From Impatiens glandulifera (lineage: Eukaryota; Streptophyta; Magnoliopsida; Ericales; Balsaminaceae): a stretch of DNA of 64,000 bases. Of the stretch, positions 1 through 8,857 are shown one piece after another; position 1 is the first letter of the stretch, and the number at the start of each line of letters is the position of its first letter. The stretch spans positions 21,013,819 to 21,077,818 of the forward strand of contig NC_061868.1 in NCBI RefSeq assembly GCF_907164915.1, in the 5' to 3' direction. The position numbers and the translations under genes were made by a program. Below the pieces are notes generated by a model. It made no database searches and was not told the origin of the DNA. It worked only from the letters and a program-made list of their open reading frames with translations.

Positions 1-154
1 CTCTTAAAAACAACTGGCCTACATTTGCATTCTTACATAGTTTTGAATATTTTAAATAAAATAATCAAAAAGGAAGAAATTGTTAGATAAAATTAGATCG
101 GTTAAATAGAACTTAACAAAAACAAATCTATTGTGCATGAACAGTTAAAGAATT

Positions 155-230
155 CAACCGTTCAAGTTACTCAACCGGTCAAGTAACTCAACCGGTCAAG
201 TTACTCAACCGGTCAAGCAACCCAACCGAA
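155..230 (+). repeat. Short tandem repeat in E1 LTR (about 17 bp unit with ACCGGTCAAG)
   Basis: About four units reading approximately CAACCGGTCAAGTTACT stand head to tail. The same array recurs at about 10725-10800 in the 3' LTR. The core ACCGGT is palindromic. Confidence 0.8.
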
Positions 231-676
231 CAAAAACTTGACCGAACAAGAAGATTAGACCGGTCAAATCAGAAGGCCAAAATCATTGAACATTCGGTCA
301 ATCTGAAGTTATGGAAAAACCGGAAGTCATCTGGTTAACATAAACAACCGACCAGTACAAATAGATACTTCGAGTATCTGTTAAGGATGATACCGAAGGG
401 ACAGACTTTAGTATTGCCATATTCATACAAGTCTGAAGAAAGTATGAAGGCTGTAGAAGATCGTCCGACAAGATCTTTCCACTCCAGGAAAAATCAGAGG
501 CGCAATCCTCCAGGTACAGGCAACTGTCCAACCGACAGTTGCCATACTGAGTAAAAGACAAACATAGCCGGTTTGACGTACATATTGGAAATCAAAACCG
601 CCAGGTCTGAATCACCGAACCTCTGCTTAACCAATCAGATTCAAGGAAATGAAATGTGACCGTTGGCACATTTCAC

Positions 677-686
677 CTATAAAAGA
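677..686 (+). promoter_or_regulatory. LTR TATA box of E1
   Basis: CCTATAAAAG lies in the middle of the LTR, followed by an AATAAATG string about 20 bp later. The same sequence occurs at 11151-11160 in the 3' LTR. It probably marks the U3/R boundary; the transcription start itself is inferred. Confidence 0.65.
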
Positions 687-1278
687 AGGAGCTGAAGAGG
701 AATAAATGCAGCACAAGAAACCAGTCAACAAATTCTACCAACTACAAGCTCTAAGATTTATTGCAAGCTTATATCTCTACAAGGTTTAGGGCCTAAGTGT
801 TTATTTGAAGAGTAATTACAGTTTCGGTTAAAATTGTACGAGTGTTATCGAGCAGAAAATAAGTCTCGATCGGATTGTGTTTGTGTATTCCTTAGTGAAT
901 ATCCTTCTCACGGTTTCGAGAGGAAGGGGTGACGTAGGAGTTTATCTCCGAACATCCATAAAATTCTGCCTTGTTATTTACTTTCTGCCGGTCTTGTGCT
1001 CTAACCGACTCTGCCTAAACCGACTTGCTAAATCCCAAAACCGACCCAGCAATCCCAAACCGACCTCATCTAAATCTGGTTCTGTCCATCCAGTGTGTGT
1101 GCTGCTTGAACCTGAAACAAACTACTTCCGCACTTGAACTAGGTTCAAGGGTTTGTGACAGTTTGTGTAGTATTGAAACCCGATGTTAATCTTTAACCGG
1201 ATTAATCACCAATCTTTGAGTGAGACGCGCTAACCGGCCAGACCCCGGTTCCCTAGCCACGACCTAGATCCTAACAAT

Positions 1279-1290
1279 TGGTATCAGAGC
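1279..1290 (+). other. Primer-binding site of E1
   Basis: TGGTATCAGAGC begins two bases after the LTR end. This is the standard plant copia PBS, complementary to the 3' end of initiator tRNA-Met. Confidence 0.95.
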
Positions 1291-1315
1291 AGTTAGTTTC
1301 AATACTCATGCAAGC

Positions 1316-3079
1316 ATGTCGTTTGATAGGCCCCCAATGCTAGAAGGTGACGACTTTGTCAACTGGAAGGCACGCATGCACCTGCATTTAATAACCATGG
1401 ATGACGAGATGCAGTATCCTGTCTGAAGGACCGATAAAGATTGATAAAGACAGAAAGGACTAGACAGCTGAAGACAGGAGAAGAAACAATCTGGACAACC
1501 ATGCCAGAAACTGCATCGCTAACGGTTTGGACAGAAATACATTTTGCAAGGTTCGAGATTACAAAACCGCAAAGGAAATATGGGAAGCGGTGATTCAAAT
1601 TCATGAAGGTAATGAAAGAACCAAGGAAAACAAGATAATGGTGGCTACCCAAAAGTTTGAAAACATCAAGATGAGACCGGGAGAAACAATGAGAGAATAC
1701 AGTGACCGGTTCACAGGTGTCATAGACGAGCTATCAACTCTTGGAAAGAAGTATGACAACAAGGAAGTCATCATGAAAGCGCTAAGATCCCTTCCAAGTG
1801 CATGGGATATAAAAACAATGGTGATGAGGGAATCAAACTGTCTAAGCAAGATGAAGCTACACAATATATTCGAAGATCTTAAGGCATATGAGTTTGAAAT
1901 GAGATCTAGGACTGAAGATGATGTCTCAACCTCAACTTCAACCAGAGCATTGGTCACATCCACAGAACCGGTTGCTCCTGCACCGATCAGAACCGCTGAA
2001 CAGTTTACCGAGGATGCCATGGCAATGCTTGCACAAAAATTTGGTCGATTCATGAAGAGAAGCCAACCCACAAACAACAACTATAACTACGGTAATAAAT
2101 CTAATATTAGATGTTATAACTGCAATTTTTTGGAACATTTCAGGTGGGAATGTAGAAAACTAAGATGGGATGACCGGAAACTGGACGATCAGAATCACCG
2201 AAATAACTATCAACAAATCGGTGAAGGAAGTGAAGTTCAGAAAGCACTGATAGCCGATGATGGAGGAAGCTTATGGGCTCACAGTTACAATGATGATGAA
2301 CTCACATGCCTCATGGCAAACGAGGAACAGGTATTTGACTCTCCCTGTGAAGAATTTACTAAAGATGAGTTATTCAATGCACTAAATTATATGGTAGCAG
2401 AGTATAAGAACCTATTAACATTAATACCTACTCAACTCAACTTTAGAACCGGCCCCATAGCACCTATCTTGACCGAACCAAAACCCATTGAACCTGATAA
2501 AATTCTGGAAACCGAGATAGCACCTGAAATACCCTCCAAGACCAAACAGCTCAAGGAATAAATCCAAGAGCTGACCGAAGAGGATGAGGCCCGAATCCAG
2601 TATCGAATAGCCACATGGAAAAGATTTAGTGAAATGGTGAATAGAATGTGTAACTATAATAGACATCCCAAGTGCATGTTCGGTCTTGGATACAAGAACA
2701 ACAGATCCAGCAACCGAAACCATTCCGAAAAAATGAGGCTCACAAAGGATAACCTTCCCTTTGTAAGCTTTGTCAAGAGCTCCTTAACCGACGATGAGGA
2801 ACTAAGTGCCTCATATCCGGAAGACGAACTAATCTATGTAGGTCCAACTGATTTTGAAAAATGGCTTCACCCTGAGAAGAGGAAAGCCAACCGGCCCAAA
2901 GGTAAGAAAGCCGAACCACATATGTTAAACCAAAGGACACCTCTAAATAAGGCACCTTTAGGAAAGTAGAAAGACTCAAAACCGAGTGCAGGAAAACTAG
3001 CTAGAACCATAATCGGGAAAGTTGTTCGACTTATTAAAGTCTGGATACCTAAGGGACTAATCGCTTGTGGACCCAAGTA
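1316..3079 (+). pseudogene. gag: E1 gag (decayed)
   Basis: Capsid/nucleocapsid gene. The first ATG after the PBS (1316) opens MSFDRPPMLEGDDFVNWK, typical of the copia gag N-terminus. The frame breaks near 1420 and a TAG, probably from a Trp codon, lies near 1491. From 1527 to 2561 there is a clean stretch of 344 codons including EIWEAVIQIHEGNERTKENK and a zinc knuckle at 2112-2153 (C-x2-C-x4-H-x4-C, all four ligands present). A TAA at 2559 interrupts, and the same frame resumes to 2969 and, past a TAG, to 3079, ending in the RLIKVWIPKGLI motif also seen in E2, E4 and E5. The gene would be nonfunctional without readthrough. Confidence 0.85.
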
Positions 3080-3142
3080 AATGTGGGTACCAAATAGTTG
3101 TAAATATGTATATTTTATAGGATATGAAGAAACGGCTAGGAA

Positions 3143-3264
3143 ACTCCGAGTGGTACCTGGATAGCGGTTGTTCCAGACACATGACTGGGAACAACAATCT
3201 TCTAACCGACATCATAATAGAAACCGGTGTAATGATCACCTTCGGTGACAACTCAATAAACTAA
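3143..3264 (+). pseudogene. E1 aspartic protease fragment
   Basis: In the frame after gag the sequence reads EWYLDSGCSRHMTGNNN, the copia protease active site (D-S-G), then ITFGDNS. It then jumps almost at once to TFKSKG...CLDLLHMDLFGP, which in E2 and E5 lies well over 100 residues later. The intervening GAG_pre-integrase zinc-binding (HHCC) domain has therefore been deleted in E1, with a frame change at the junction near 3260-3270. Confidence 0.8.
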
Positions 3265-3269
3265 GTCAA

Positions 3270-5925
3270 CCTTCAAGAGTAAAGGACACATTCAATCCAA
3301 CCGATGCTTAGATCTTCTTCACATGGACTTATTTGGACCGATTAGGGTCGTCAGCCTAGGAGGTATGCTGTATACTATGGTAGTTGTTGATGATTATTCT
3401 AGGTATACATGGGTAATATACTTGGCATCCAAACGTGAAACCGCATCAAATTTGATTACACTGCTTAAACGTTTACAAAATGAAAAATCAACACGCATCA
3501 ACAGCATTATGAGTGATAGAGGAACCGAATTTACAAATAGTACTCTAAATGCATTCCTTGATGAATCCGGTATTAGACACGAGTTGTCTAGTGCTAGGAC
3601 TCCTCAACAGAACGGCCTGGCTGAGAGAAGAAACCGAACTCTCAAGGAAGCCGCACGGTCCATGATAGCCGATTCGGGTATTGCTCAGAAATTCTGGGCT
3701 GAGGCTATCAATACTGCATGTCACACACAAAACCGATCTTTGATTAACAAGTTTCACTACAAAACACCGTATGAAGTATACTTTGATAGGATTCCTAACC
3801 TTAAGTATCTTAAGATTTTCGGTTGTAAATGTTACATTCACATGAATGGCAAAACTTACCTATCTACTTTTGATGCAAAATCCGATATTGAGATCATGTT
3901 AGGTTACTCAGCAGTTAGTAAAGCTTATAGAGTATACAACACTAGAACTTTAACCGTGGAGGAATCACTTTATGTCGTTTTCAATGAATCGGTTGAAAGC
4001 AACACTACATCATCCTTTGATCTACACAACAGATTGGAAAACAATAATATCCACTCTGATAGTGAAGATGAGATTCTGGTTTTCAGACGGTTTGTCCATG
4101 ACCAAATGGGTAATGATGAAACCAAGCCGGATCAAGCTGTCACATGGCAAGAAGCTGACACCTCGGTTCAAACTGAGGAAATCGGTCAGTCTGACACTAT
4201 TGTTCAGCCTACCGATATGTCTAGCCTTGATCAAGTAAATGGTGTTTTGGTAGACGCTCCTGAACCGAATCTCAAAAGGAACACAAATCACCCTACTGAG
4301 AAAATTATAGGTGATCCTTCAGAACCCGTTCGAACTAGGCGACAAATCCTGGAGGAATACTTTAATTCCGCTTTTATATCCCAGATTGAGCCGAAAAGAG
4401 TGGATGAAACATTGTCAGATCCAGAATGGATCTTGGGAATGAAAGAAGAGTTAAACTAGTTTGAGAGTAATAAAGTCTGGTACCTAGTCCCTAGACCGAA
4501 AGATCAACCGGTCATTGGAACAAGATGGGTATTTAGAAATAAACTCAATGAAGACGGTTTGGTCACGAGGAACAAAGCCAGATTAGTGGCACAAGGATAC
4601 AAACTGGAAGAAGGCATTGATTTTGAAGAATCATTTGCCCCCGTAGCTAGGATTGAAGCCATTAGAATTTTTCTGGCTTTCGCTGCTTTCAAAAATTTTA
4701 AAGTTTTTCAAATGGATGTCAAAAGTGCATTTTTGAATGGTGAACTACGTGAAGAAGTATATGTTGAACAACCACCCGGTTTCAAAAATGCTGACCTGCC
4801 TAATCATGTATACCCCTTAAACAAAGCATTGTACGGTTTAAAGCAAGCTCCTAGAGCTTGGTATGACACACTAACCGCATTTTTGTTAAAACATGATTTC
4901 ACCATCGGTTCGGTGGACAAAATTCTATTCAAATTTGAGAAAAAGGAACATATCCTACTTGTTCAAATATATGTAGATGATATCATCTTCGGATCAACCG
5001 ATCCTAAGCTATGTGATAAATTCTCAACCTTGATGACTAACAAATTTGAGATGAGTATGATGGGAGAATTAAGCTTCTTTCTAGGCCTTCAGGTTAAGCA
5101 ACTAGATAAAGGAACTTTCATCAGTCAACCTAAATACACAAAGGAACATCTAAAGAAATTTGGGATGGATACATTCTCGTCAGACGCTGCTCCAATGAGC
5201 TCATCGGTCAAACTGGACAAGGATGATGACGGTCAGGTTGTAGACCTAACAGCTTACCGAGGAATCATCGGCTCTCTCCTATACCTGACAGCAAGTAGAC
5301 CGGATATACCATTTGCAGTCGGTGTATGTGGAAGATTCCAGGCTAATCCAAAACAGTCTCACTAGACAGCCGCAAAACGAATCTTGAAATACCTAAAGAG
5401 AACCCCTGAAGTCGGTCTGTGGTATCCAAATGACTCATCTTTTAACCTCAAAAGTTACTCAGATGCAGATTATGCAGGTTGTAAAGTTGACCGAAAAATA
5501 CCAGTGGAACATGCCAATTCCTATGAGATCGGCTTGTTTCATGGCACAGTAAGAAACAGACATTGGTTGCCACGTCAACCGCAAAAGCTGAATATCTGGC
5601 AGCCGGAAGTTGTTGTTCACAACTTCTATGGATTCAACAACAACTGAAGGATTTCGGTATCACAGCTGAAGAGTCCCCGATATTCTGTGATAACACAAGT
5701 GCAATAGCAATCACATACAATCCGGTTCTACATTCTAGAACCAAGCACATCGACATAAGGCATCACTTCATCCGGGAACATGTTATGTTGAAGCATATCC
5801 GGCTGGAATACGTATCAACAGAACAACAAGTAGCCGATATCTTCACAAAGCCTCTGCAGGAAGCTAAGTTCTCTCACTTCAGAAACATACTTGGTTTAAC
5901 CAATCTTAATCAGCTTATCTCTTAG
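3270..5925 (+). pseudogene. pol: E1 pol: integrase, reverse transcriptase, RNase H
   Basis: The integrase core keeps its three acidic positions, in HMDLFGP, MSDRGTEFTN and QQNGLAERRNRT (3323 to about 3660). A stop at 4457 replaces the codon that is Glu or Gln in E2/E5 (LNEFERN, LNQFARN). The RT runs 4460-5365 with the YVDD motif at 4970-4981. A stop near 5363 replaces the Tyr of SHYTAAK. RNase H follows with SDADYAG, then a one-base deletion near 5500; the remainder (STAKAEY, FCDNTSAI, HIDIRHHFIREH) is open to 5925. The polyprotein is recognisable throughout but needs at least two stop and two frame repairs, so it is inactive. Confidence 0.92.
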
Positions 5926-6449
5926 AAATGTCTAAAAGGGAAAATCGGTTCGGACAGACAAAATCGGTAGTTCCTCCTAAATTGTCGGATTCCAAATTCA
6001 CCAAGGTACCTATTGAAGAACCGCTCTGTCTATCAGTTTGAGTAAACCGACCGGTTACTTAGTGCATGCACCAATTAACCGCATCGGAACGAATGACTGA
6101 AAACTGACCGGTTTGGAAATAATGTACTCCGGATTATTTGGCTTCCGAACAAAAATGGAATAATTATCTGTGTTTAGGTTTATCTGTTCTGAAAAGATAC
6201 CTTTTCAAAGAAAAATGGTCATATCTCAAAAGACATGAAGATATGATATCATTCACTGTGCAGGCCTATGACTCACATTCTAGGTTGTAGACATGCTTAT
6301 TTCATGCAATTTGCCTTACCCTATGGTCAATAGAGCACTTTAACTGTCACCAACTAGATAATATTATAATCCCTCCACTAATATATAACTTAGGCAAACA
6401 TCAGACAAAATATTCACAAGTATCAACTTATCCTCTCACTAAGACAAAA
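5926..6449 (+). other. Untranslated spacer between E1 pol and accessory ORF A
   Basis: No conserved coding frame is visible. The first part is rich in ACCGGTT-type words like the LTR. The last 70 bp form the leader of ORF A, with a TATA-like ATATATAAC at 6380-6388. Confidence 0.6.
6380..6388 (+). promoter_or_regulatory. TATA-like box of accessory ORF A (E1)
   Basis: ATATATAAC lies 70 bp before the ATG of ORF A, comparable to the better TATA boxes before the other accessory ORFs. It is the weakest match of the set in E1. Confidence 0.4.
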
Positions 6450-7192
6450 ATGTCTCAGTTTCTAAACATTCTCCAAGTTGATTTCGACTCATCTCAAAGT
6501 ACAGAGCGCTATGAAATCTTTAAAATGCTTAAGACACTTGAAGATACCGGTCTAAAACCCTTCCTAGATGACAAACATGTCATCTTTCCTGAAACCGTCC
6601 TGGAGTTCTTCTATAACGCTAGGGTTTTCCGTGGTACCCCTCATTTCGACACCCTCATTCAATCTAGGGTCGGAGGGATCGTGTTTGATTTTTCGGAAAG
6701 TGACTTCGCCAAATGCTTCGATCTTCCGAAGCAAGGGATCACGGATCTGAACGTCCCGGCGGACTGAAAGCCGAAGTCTCTTTAAGCTTCTCTCGGTCAA
6801 ACCATCCGGTCAGTGACCACGGTGCTAGGTCATCATTGAGGGCTGAATACCAGGTACTCAATGATATCATCTGTCGTGGCATCCTAGGCAAGGATGTGAC
6901 CAACACCTACTGTGCTACAAGTTTCAATATGATGGCCGCTATCACAACAGATACGCCGGTCAACTGGTCCAGGGTGTTATTCGATGTGCTGATCTGGATG
7001 ATCAGCATCCATCAAACCGGCCTTATTCCTCAGATTAGTTGTCTACTCATGGAACTCGGTGTTCCACTTTGTCCGGGTGTAGGACTGAATCAGGCCCAGG
7101 TCATAACTAAGGAAGTTGCCGACTCATTTTATGAGCGGTTTGAGAAGGCATGGAAGAGGAAAAACCGACACCTCAACTCCTCCGGCAACTAA
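6450..7192 (+). pseudogene. Accessory ORF A of E1 (frameshifted)
   Basis: I know no function for this family. The first frame (6450-6767) opens MSQFLNILQVDFDSSQS and carries the family marks TGLKPFL, VLEFFYNA and CFDLPKQGITDL. A one-base shift near 6760 moves the coding to the frame ending at 7192, which resumes with AEYQVLNDIICRGILG, FNMMAAIT, TPVNWSRVLFDVL and QISCLL, and ends in a basic KAWKRKNR. Joined in order, the parts give about 245 residues, like the intact A copy of E2 (276). There is no signal peptide or membrane segment. It lies in sense orientation after RNase H with its own TATA-like box. The shift makes this copy a likely pseudogene. Confidence 0.8.
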
Positions 7193-7622
7193 GTCACACC
7201 TTCCTACAACCGGTCATTTTATTGTACGCACCGGTTGTATTATTATCCCACTCCATCATTTCGGTTTACTCTATGTTCTTTTCGGTTTAGACCATGTCTC
7301 TTTCGGTTTCTTGTACTTCCCTTTCATTAATGAAAAGTAACTTTCAACTTCCAACTACATGGGAAATTACACAAACTTAGTTACTTTCTTACTAGATTCT
7401 CCACCTCGAGCTCCGCAACCGGTCAAAAGTAACTCCTTCCCAAGGAGTTTTGGAAACATAAATATTCCCTTCATAAATGAGACAAAACTGAATTTCTGCA
7501 TTAAATGCCCCTATTTTCCCTCCAATTTCAGATCTATATAAGGAACCCCACCTTATCAATTCACCATACCTTCAAACTAATCAAAATTACTTAAACTCTC
7601 TCTCTTGGCAAAGTCTGAAAAC
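7193..7622 (+). other. Leader and promoter region of accessory ORF B (E1)
   Basis: Short non-coding spacer with repeated TTTCGGTTT words near 7258-7310, followed by a CCCCTATTTTCCCTCC stretch, the TATA box at 7534 and a CT-rich leader before the ATG. Confidence 0.6.
7534..7543 (+). promoter_or_regulatory. TATA box of accessory ORF B (E1)
   Basis: CTATATAAGG lies 89 bp upstream of ATG 7623. It is a near-perfect plant TATA box, followed by a pyrimidine-rich leader (CTCTCTCTTGG). Confidence 0.65.
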
Positions 7623-8324
7623 ATGTCGAGCCGAACACTAAGAAACTATTTGTGCATTGATTTCAACTCAGTCCTTCAACATGATGATCTGGAAACGAAG
7701 GAACTTATGTTTGAATCTCTAATCGATACCGGCCTTCGTGATTTTCTCGAAGAATCCGGACCTATGCTCATTCCAGAAGTGCTGGAATTTTTTAAAAATG
7801 CATCCATGAGTGGGGATCTCATTGTCTCCGTGGTGAGAAGGCGCGCCGTTTTTCTAAACGAAAGCGCATTTGCTCAAATGTTCAATCTACCCACTGAAGG
7901 GTTCTCCGATTTCCCATCTCGGGTGGGTAGTGCAGCGACCGACTATTCGGAACTGTTCTCTGGAACCGAGGTGCCGATGGAGAACCACAGTCTGAAAACC
8001 CGCCTTGCCCACCACATCCAACTCCTTTATGAGATTGTCAACCGATCCATCATTTGCCAATTTCCGAACCAACACTACTCTAAGAGAGTGTTCGACATGA
8101 TGACCTACATTGTCAGCAATACACCCATAAATTGGTCATCGGTCCTCTTCAAAATCCTGAGGACTATGGTGGAGACTAAGAGAGGTCTCGGCTACGCCCC
8201 TCACATAAGCCGGCTCATTCTGGCACATAGTCCAGATTTTGCACCGGGTACACCGGCGAACCTATCAAATGTTCTCGATGAGGAAGGGGTGGAGAACAAG
8301 CTCTCTAGAATCGTTATTACATAA
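7623..8324 (+). CDS. Accessory ORF B of E1 (intact frame, unknown function)
   Basis: An uninterrupted frame of 233 codons from ATG 7623 (MSSRTLRNYLCIDFNSVL). An upstream in-frame TTG at 7605 is not a plausible start. The family marks are in order: DTGLRDFLEESG (about residue 35), VLEFFKNASMSG (about 57), FAQMFNLPTEGFSDF (about 85), a variable acidic loop, LLYEIVNRSII (about 140), VFDMMTYIVSNTPINWSSVLFKIL (about 160) and GYAPHISRLIL (about 195). It is shorter at the C-terminus than the E2 counterpart (22292-23053). There are no transmembrane segments and no catalytic motif I recognise. It is the best preserved accessory ORF in E1 although the element is otherwise dead. Expression is untested. 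Confidence 0.78.
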   Translation: MSSRTLRNYLCIDFNSVLQHDDLETKELMFESLIDTGLRDFLEESGPMLIPEVLEFFKNASMSGDLIVSVVRRRAVFLNESAFAQMFNLPTEGFSDFPSRVGSAATDYSELFSGTEVPMENHSLKTRLAHHIQLLYEIVNRSIICQFPNQHYSKRVFDMMTYIVSNTPINWSSVLFKILRTMVETKRGLGYAPHISRLILAHSPDFAPGTPANLSNVLDEEGVENKLSRIVIT

Positions 8325-8683
8325 GTTATAATTCTGTATCCTGTATTTTTCAAACCGATCAATATATCGGTCTTTATCATGTTCCTTTTCATTAAATGAT
8401 TATCATAAGCTATTAAATGATTTCCTTTTCTAAAACTTGAAAACCGGGTCAAAATCGCACTGTTGGAATATTTATCTAACTGACTAACCGGCTGATATCG
8501 CTAAACTACCTCGTTGAAAAACCGGTCAAAATCGAAAACCGCTTGCTCAGCGGTTACATAACCGCTTCACTTAATAAACGGTTACAAGAAAAAACCGCTT
8601 CATCGCCGGTTAAATAACCGCATCAAAAGCCTGCTCAAAGTTTCCCGTCAATCGTTTGCCGCCCAAAGCATTTTGGAGGGAAA

Positions 8684-8691
8684 ATTCCCGC
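8684..8691 (+). promoter_or_regulatory. E2F-like site upstream of ORF C (E1)
   Basis: ATTCCCGC fits the E2F/DP consensus WTTSSCSS and follows GGAGGGAAA. It is 167 bp before the ATG. The E2 copy has ATTGGCGC at the equivalent spot. Function is inferred from sequence only. Confidence 0.4.
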
Positions 8692-8738
8692 AAAATCTTG
8701 ATGTGACCGTTCGCGGCGGTTAAACTTTCAACCCGCGA

Positions 8739-8748
8739 CTATAAATAG
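8739..8748 (+). promoter_or_regulatory. TATA box of accessory ORF C (E1)
   Basis: CTATAAATAG sits 119 bp before ATG 8858, with TTTCTCTCTCTAGCTCTC between, the layout of an ordinary plant Pol II promoter. Confidence 0.65.
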
Positions 8749-8857
8749 GGTCCTTAGCAATTTTCTTTCATTCTCACGGGAATTCGCTTTCTCTCTCTAG
8801 CTCTCAAACCTTTCAAAACCTCTCAATCTTTCGATCTTTCGTTGTATTCTACCTACA

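Larger units (their letters stand above)
1..1276 (+). repeat. E1 5' LTR (partial)
   Basis: It matches the 3' LTR at 10470-11741 and ends ...GATCCTAACA immediately before the primer-binding site. It holds a TATA box (677-686), an AATAAA-like signal near 700-706 and a conserved TGACGT block (926-960). It has a stretch near 344-455 that is missing from the 3' copy. An internal second copy of the polypurine tract and LTR start (TGTTAGATAA at 81) lies near its left end, so 81 could be mistaken for the LTR boundary. Confidence 0.85.
8325..8857 (+). other. Leader and promoter region of accessory ORF C (E1)
   Basis: Contains several inverted repeats of the type GCGGTTA-CA-TAACCGC (about 8550-8620), a block TTTTGGAGGGAAAATT followed by an E2F-like CCCGC (8670-8692), the TATA box at 8739 and a CT-rich leader (8783-8810). 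The GGAGGGAAAATT block recurs at the matching place before ORF C in E2. Confidence 0.6.

Noticed and set aside
877..1137. 86-codon frame in the E1 5' LTR
   Set aside because: Lies in the R/U5 part of the LTR, has no family similarity, and is broken by small changes in the 3' LTR copy.
1..1276. Tandem E1 elements sharing an LTR (bases 1-80 as the tail of an upstream element)
   Set aside because: The 3' LTR contains the same preceding sequence (10571-10652) after an earlier TGTTAGATAA, so the window more simply starts inside a longer LTR.
1601..2080. 159-codon antisense frame
   Set aside because: Antisense shadow of E1 gag with no conserved motif.
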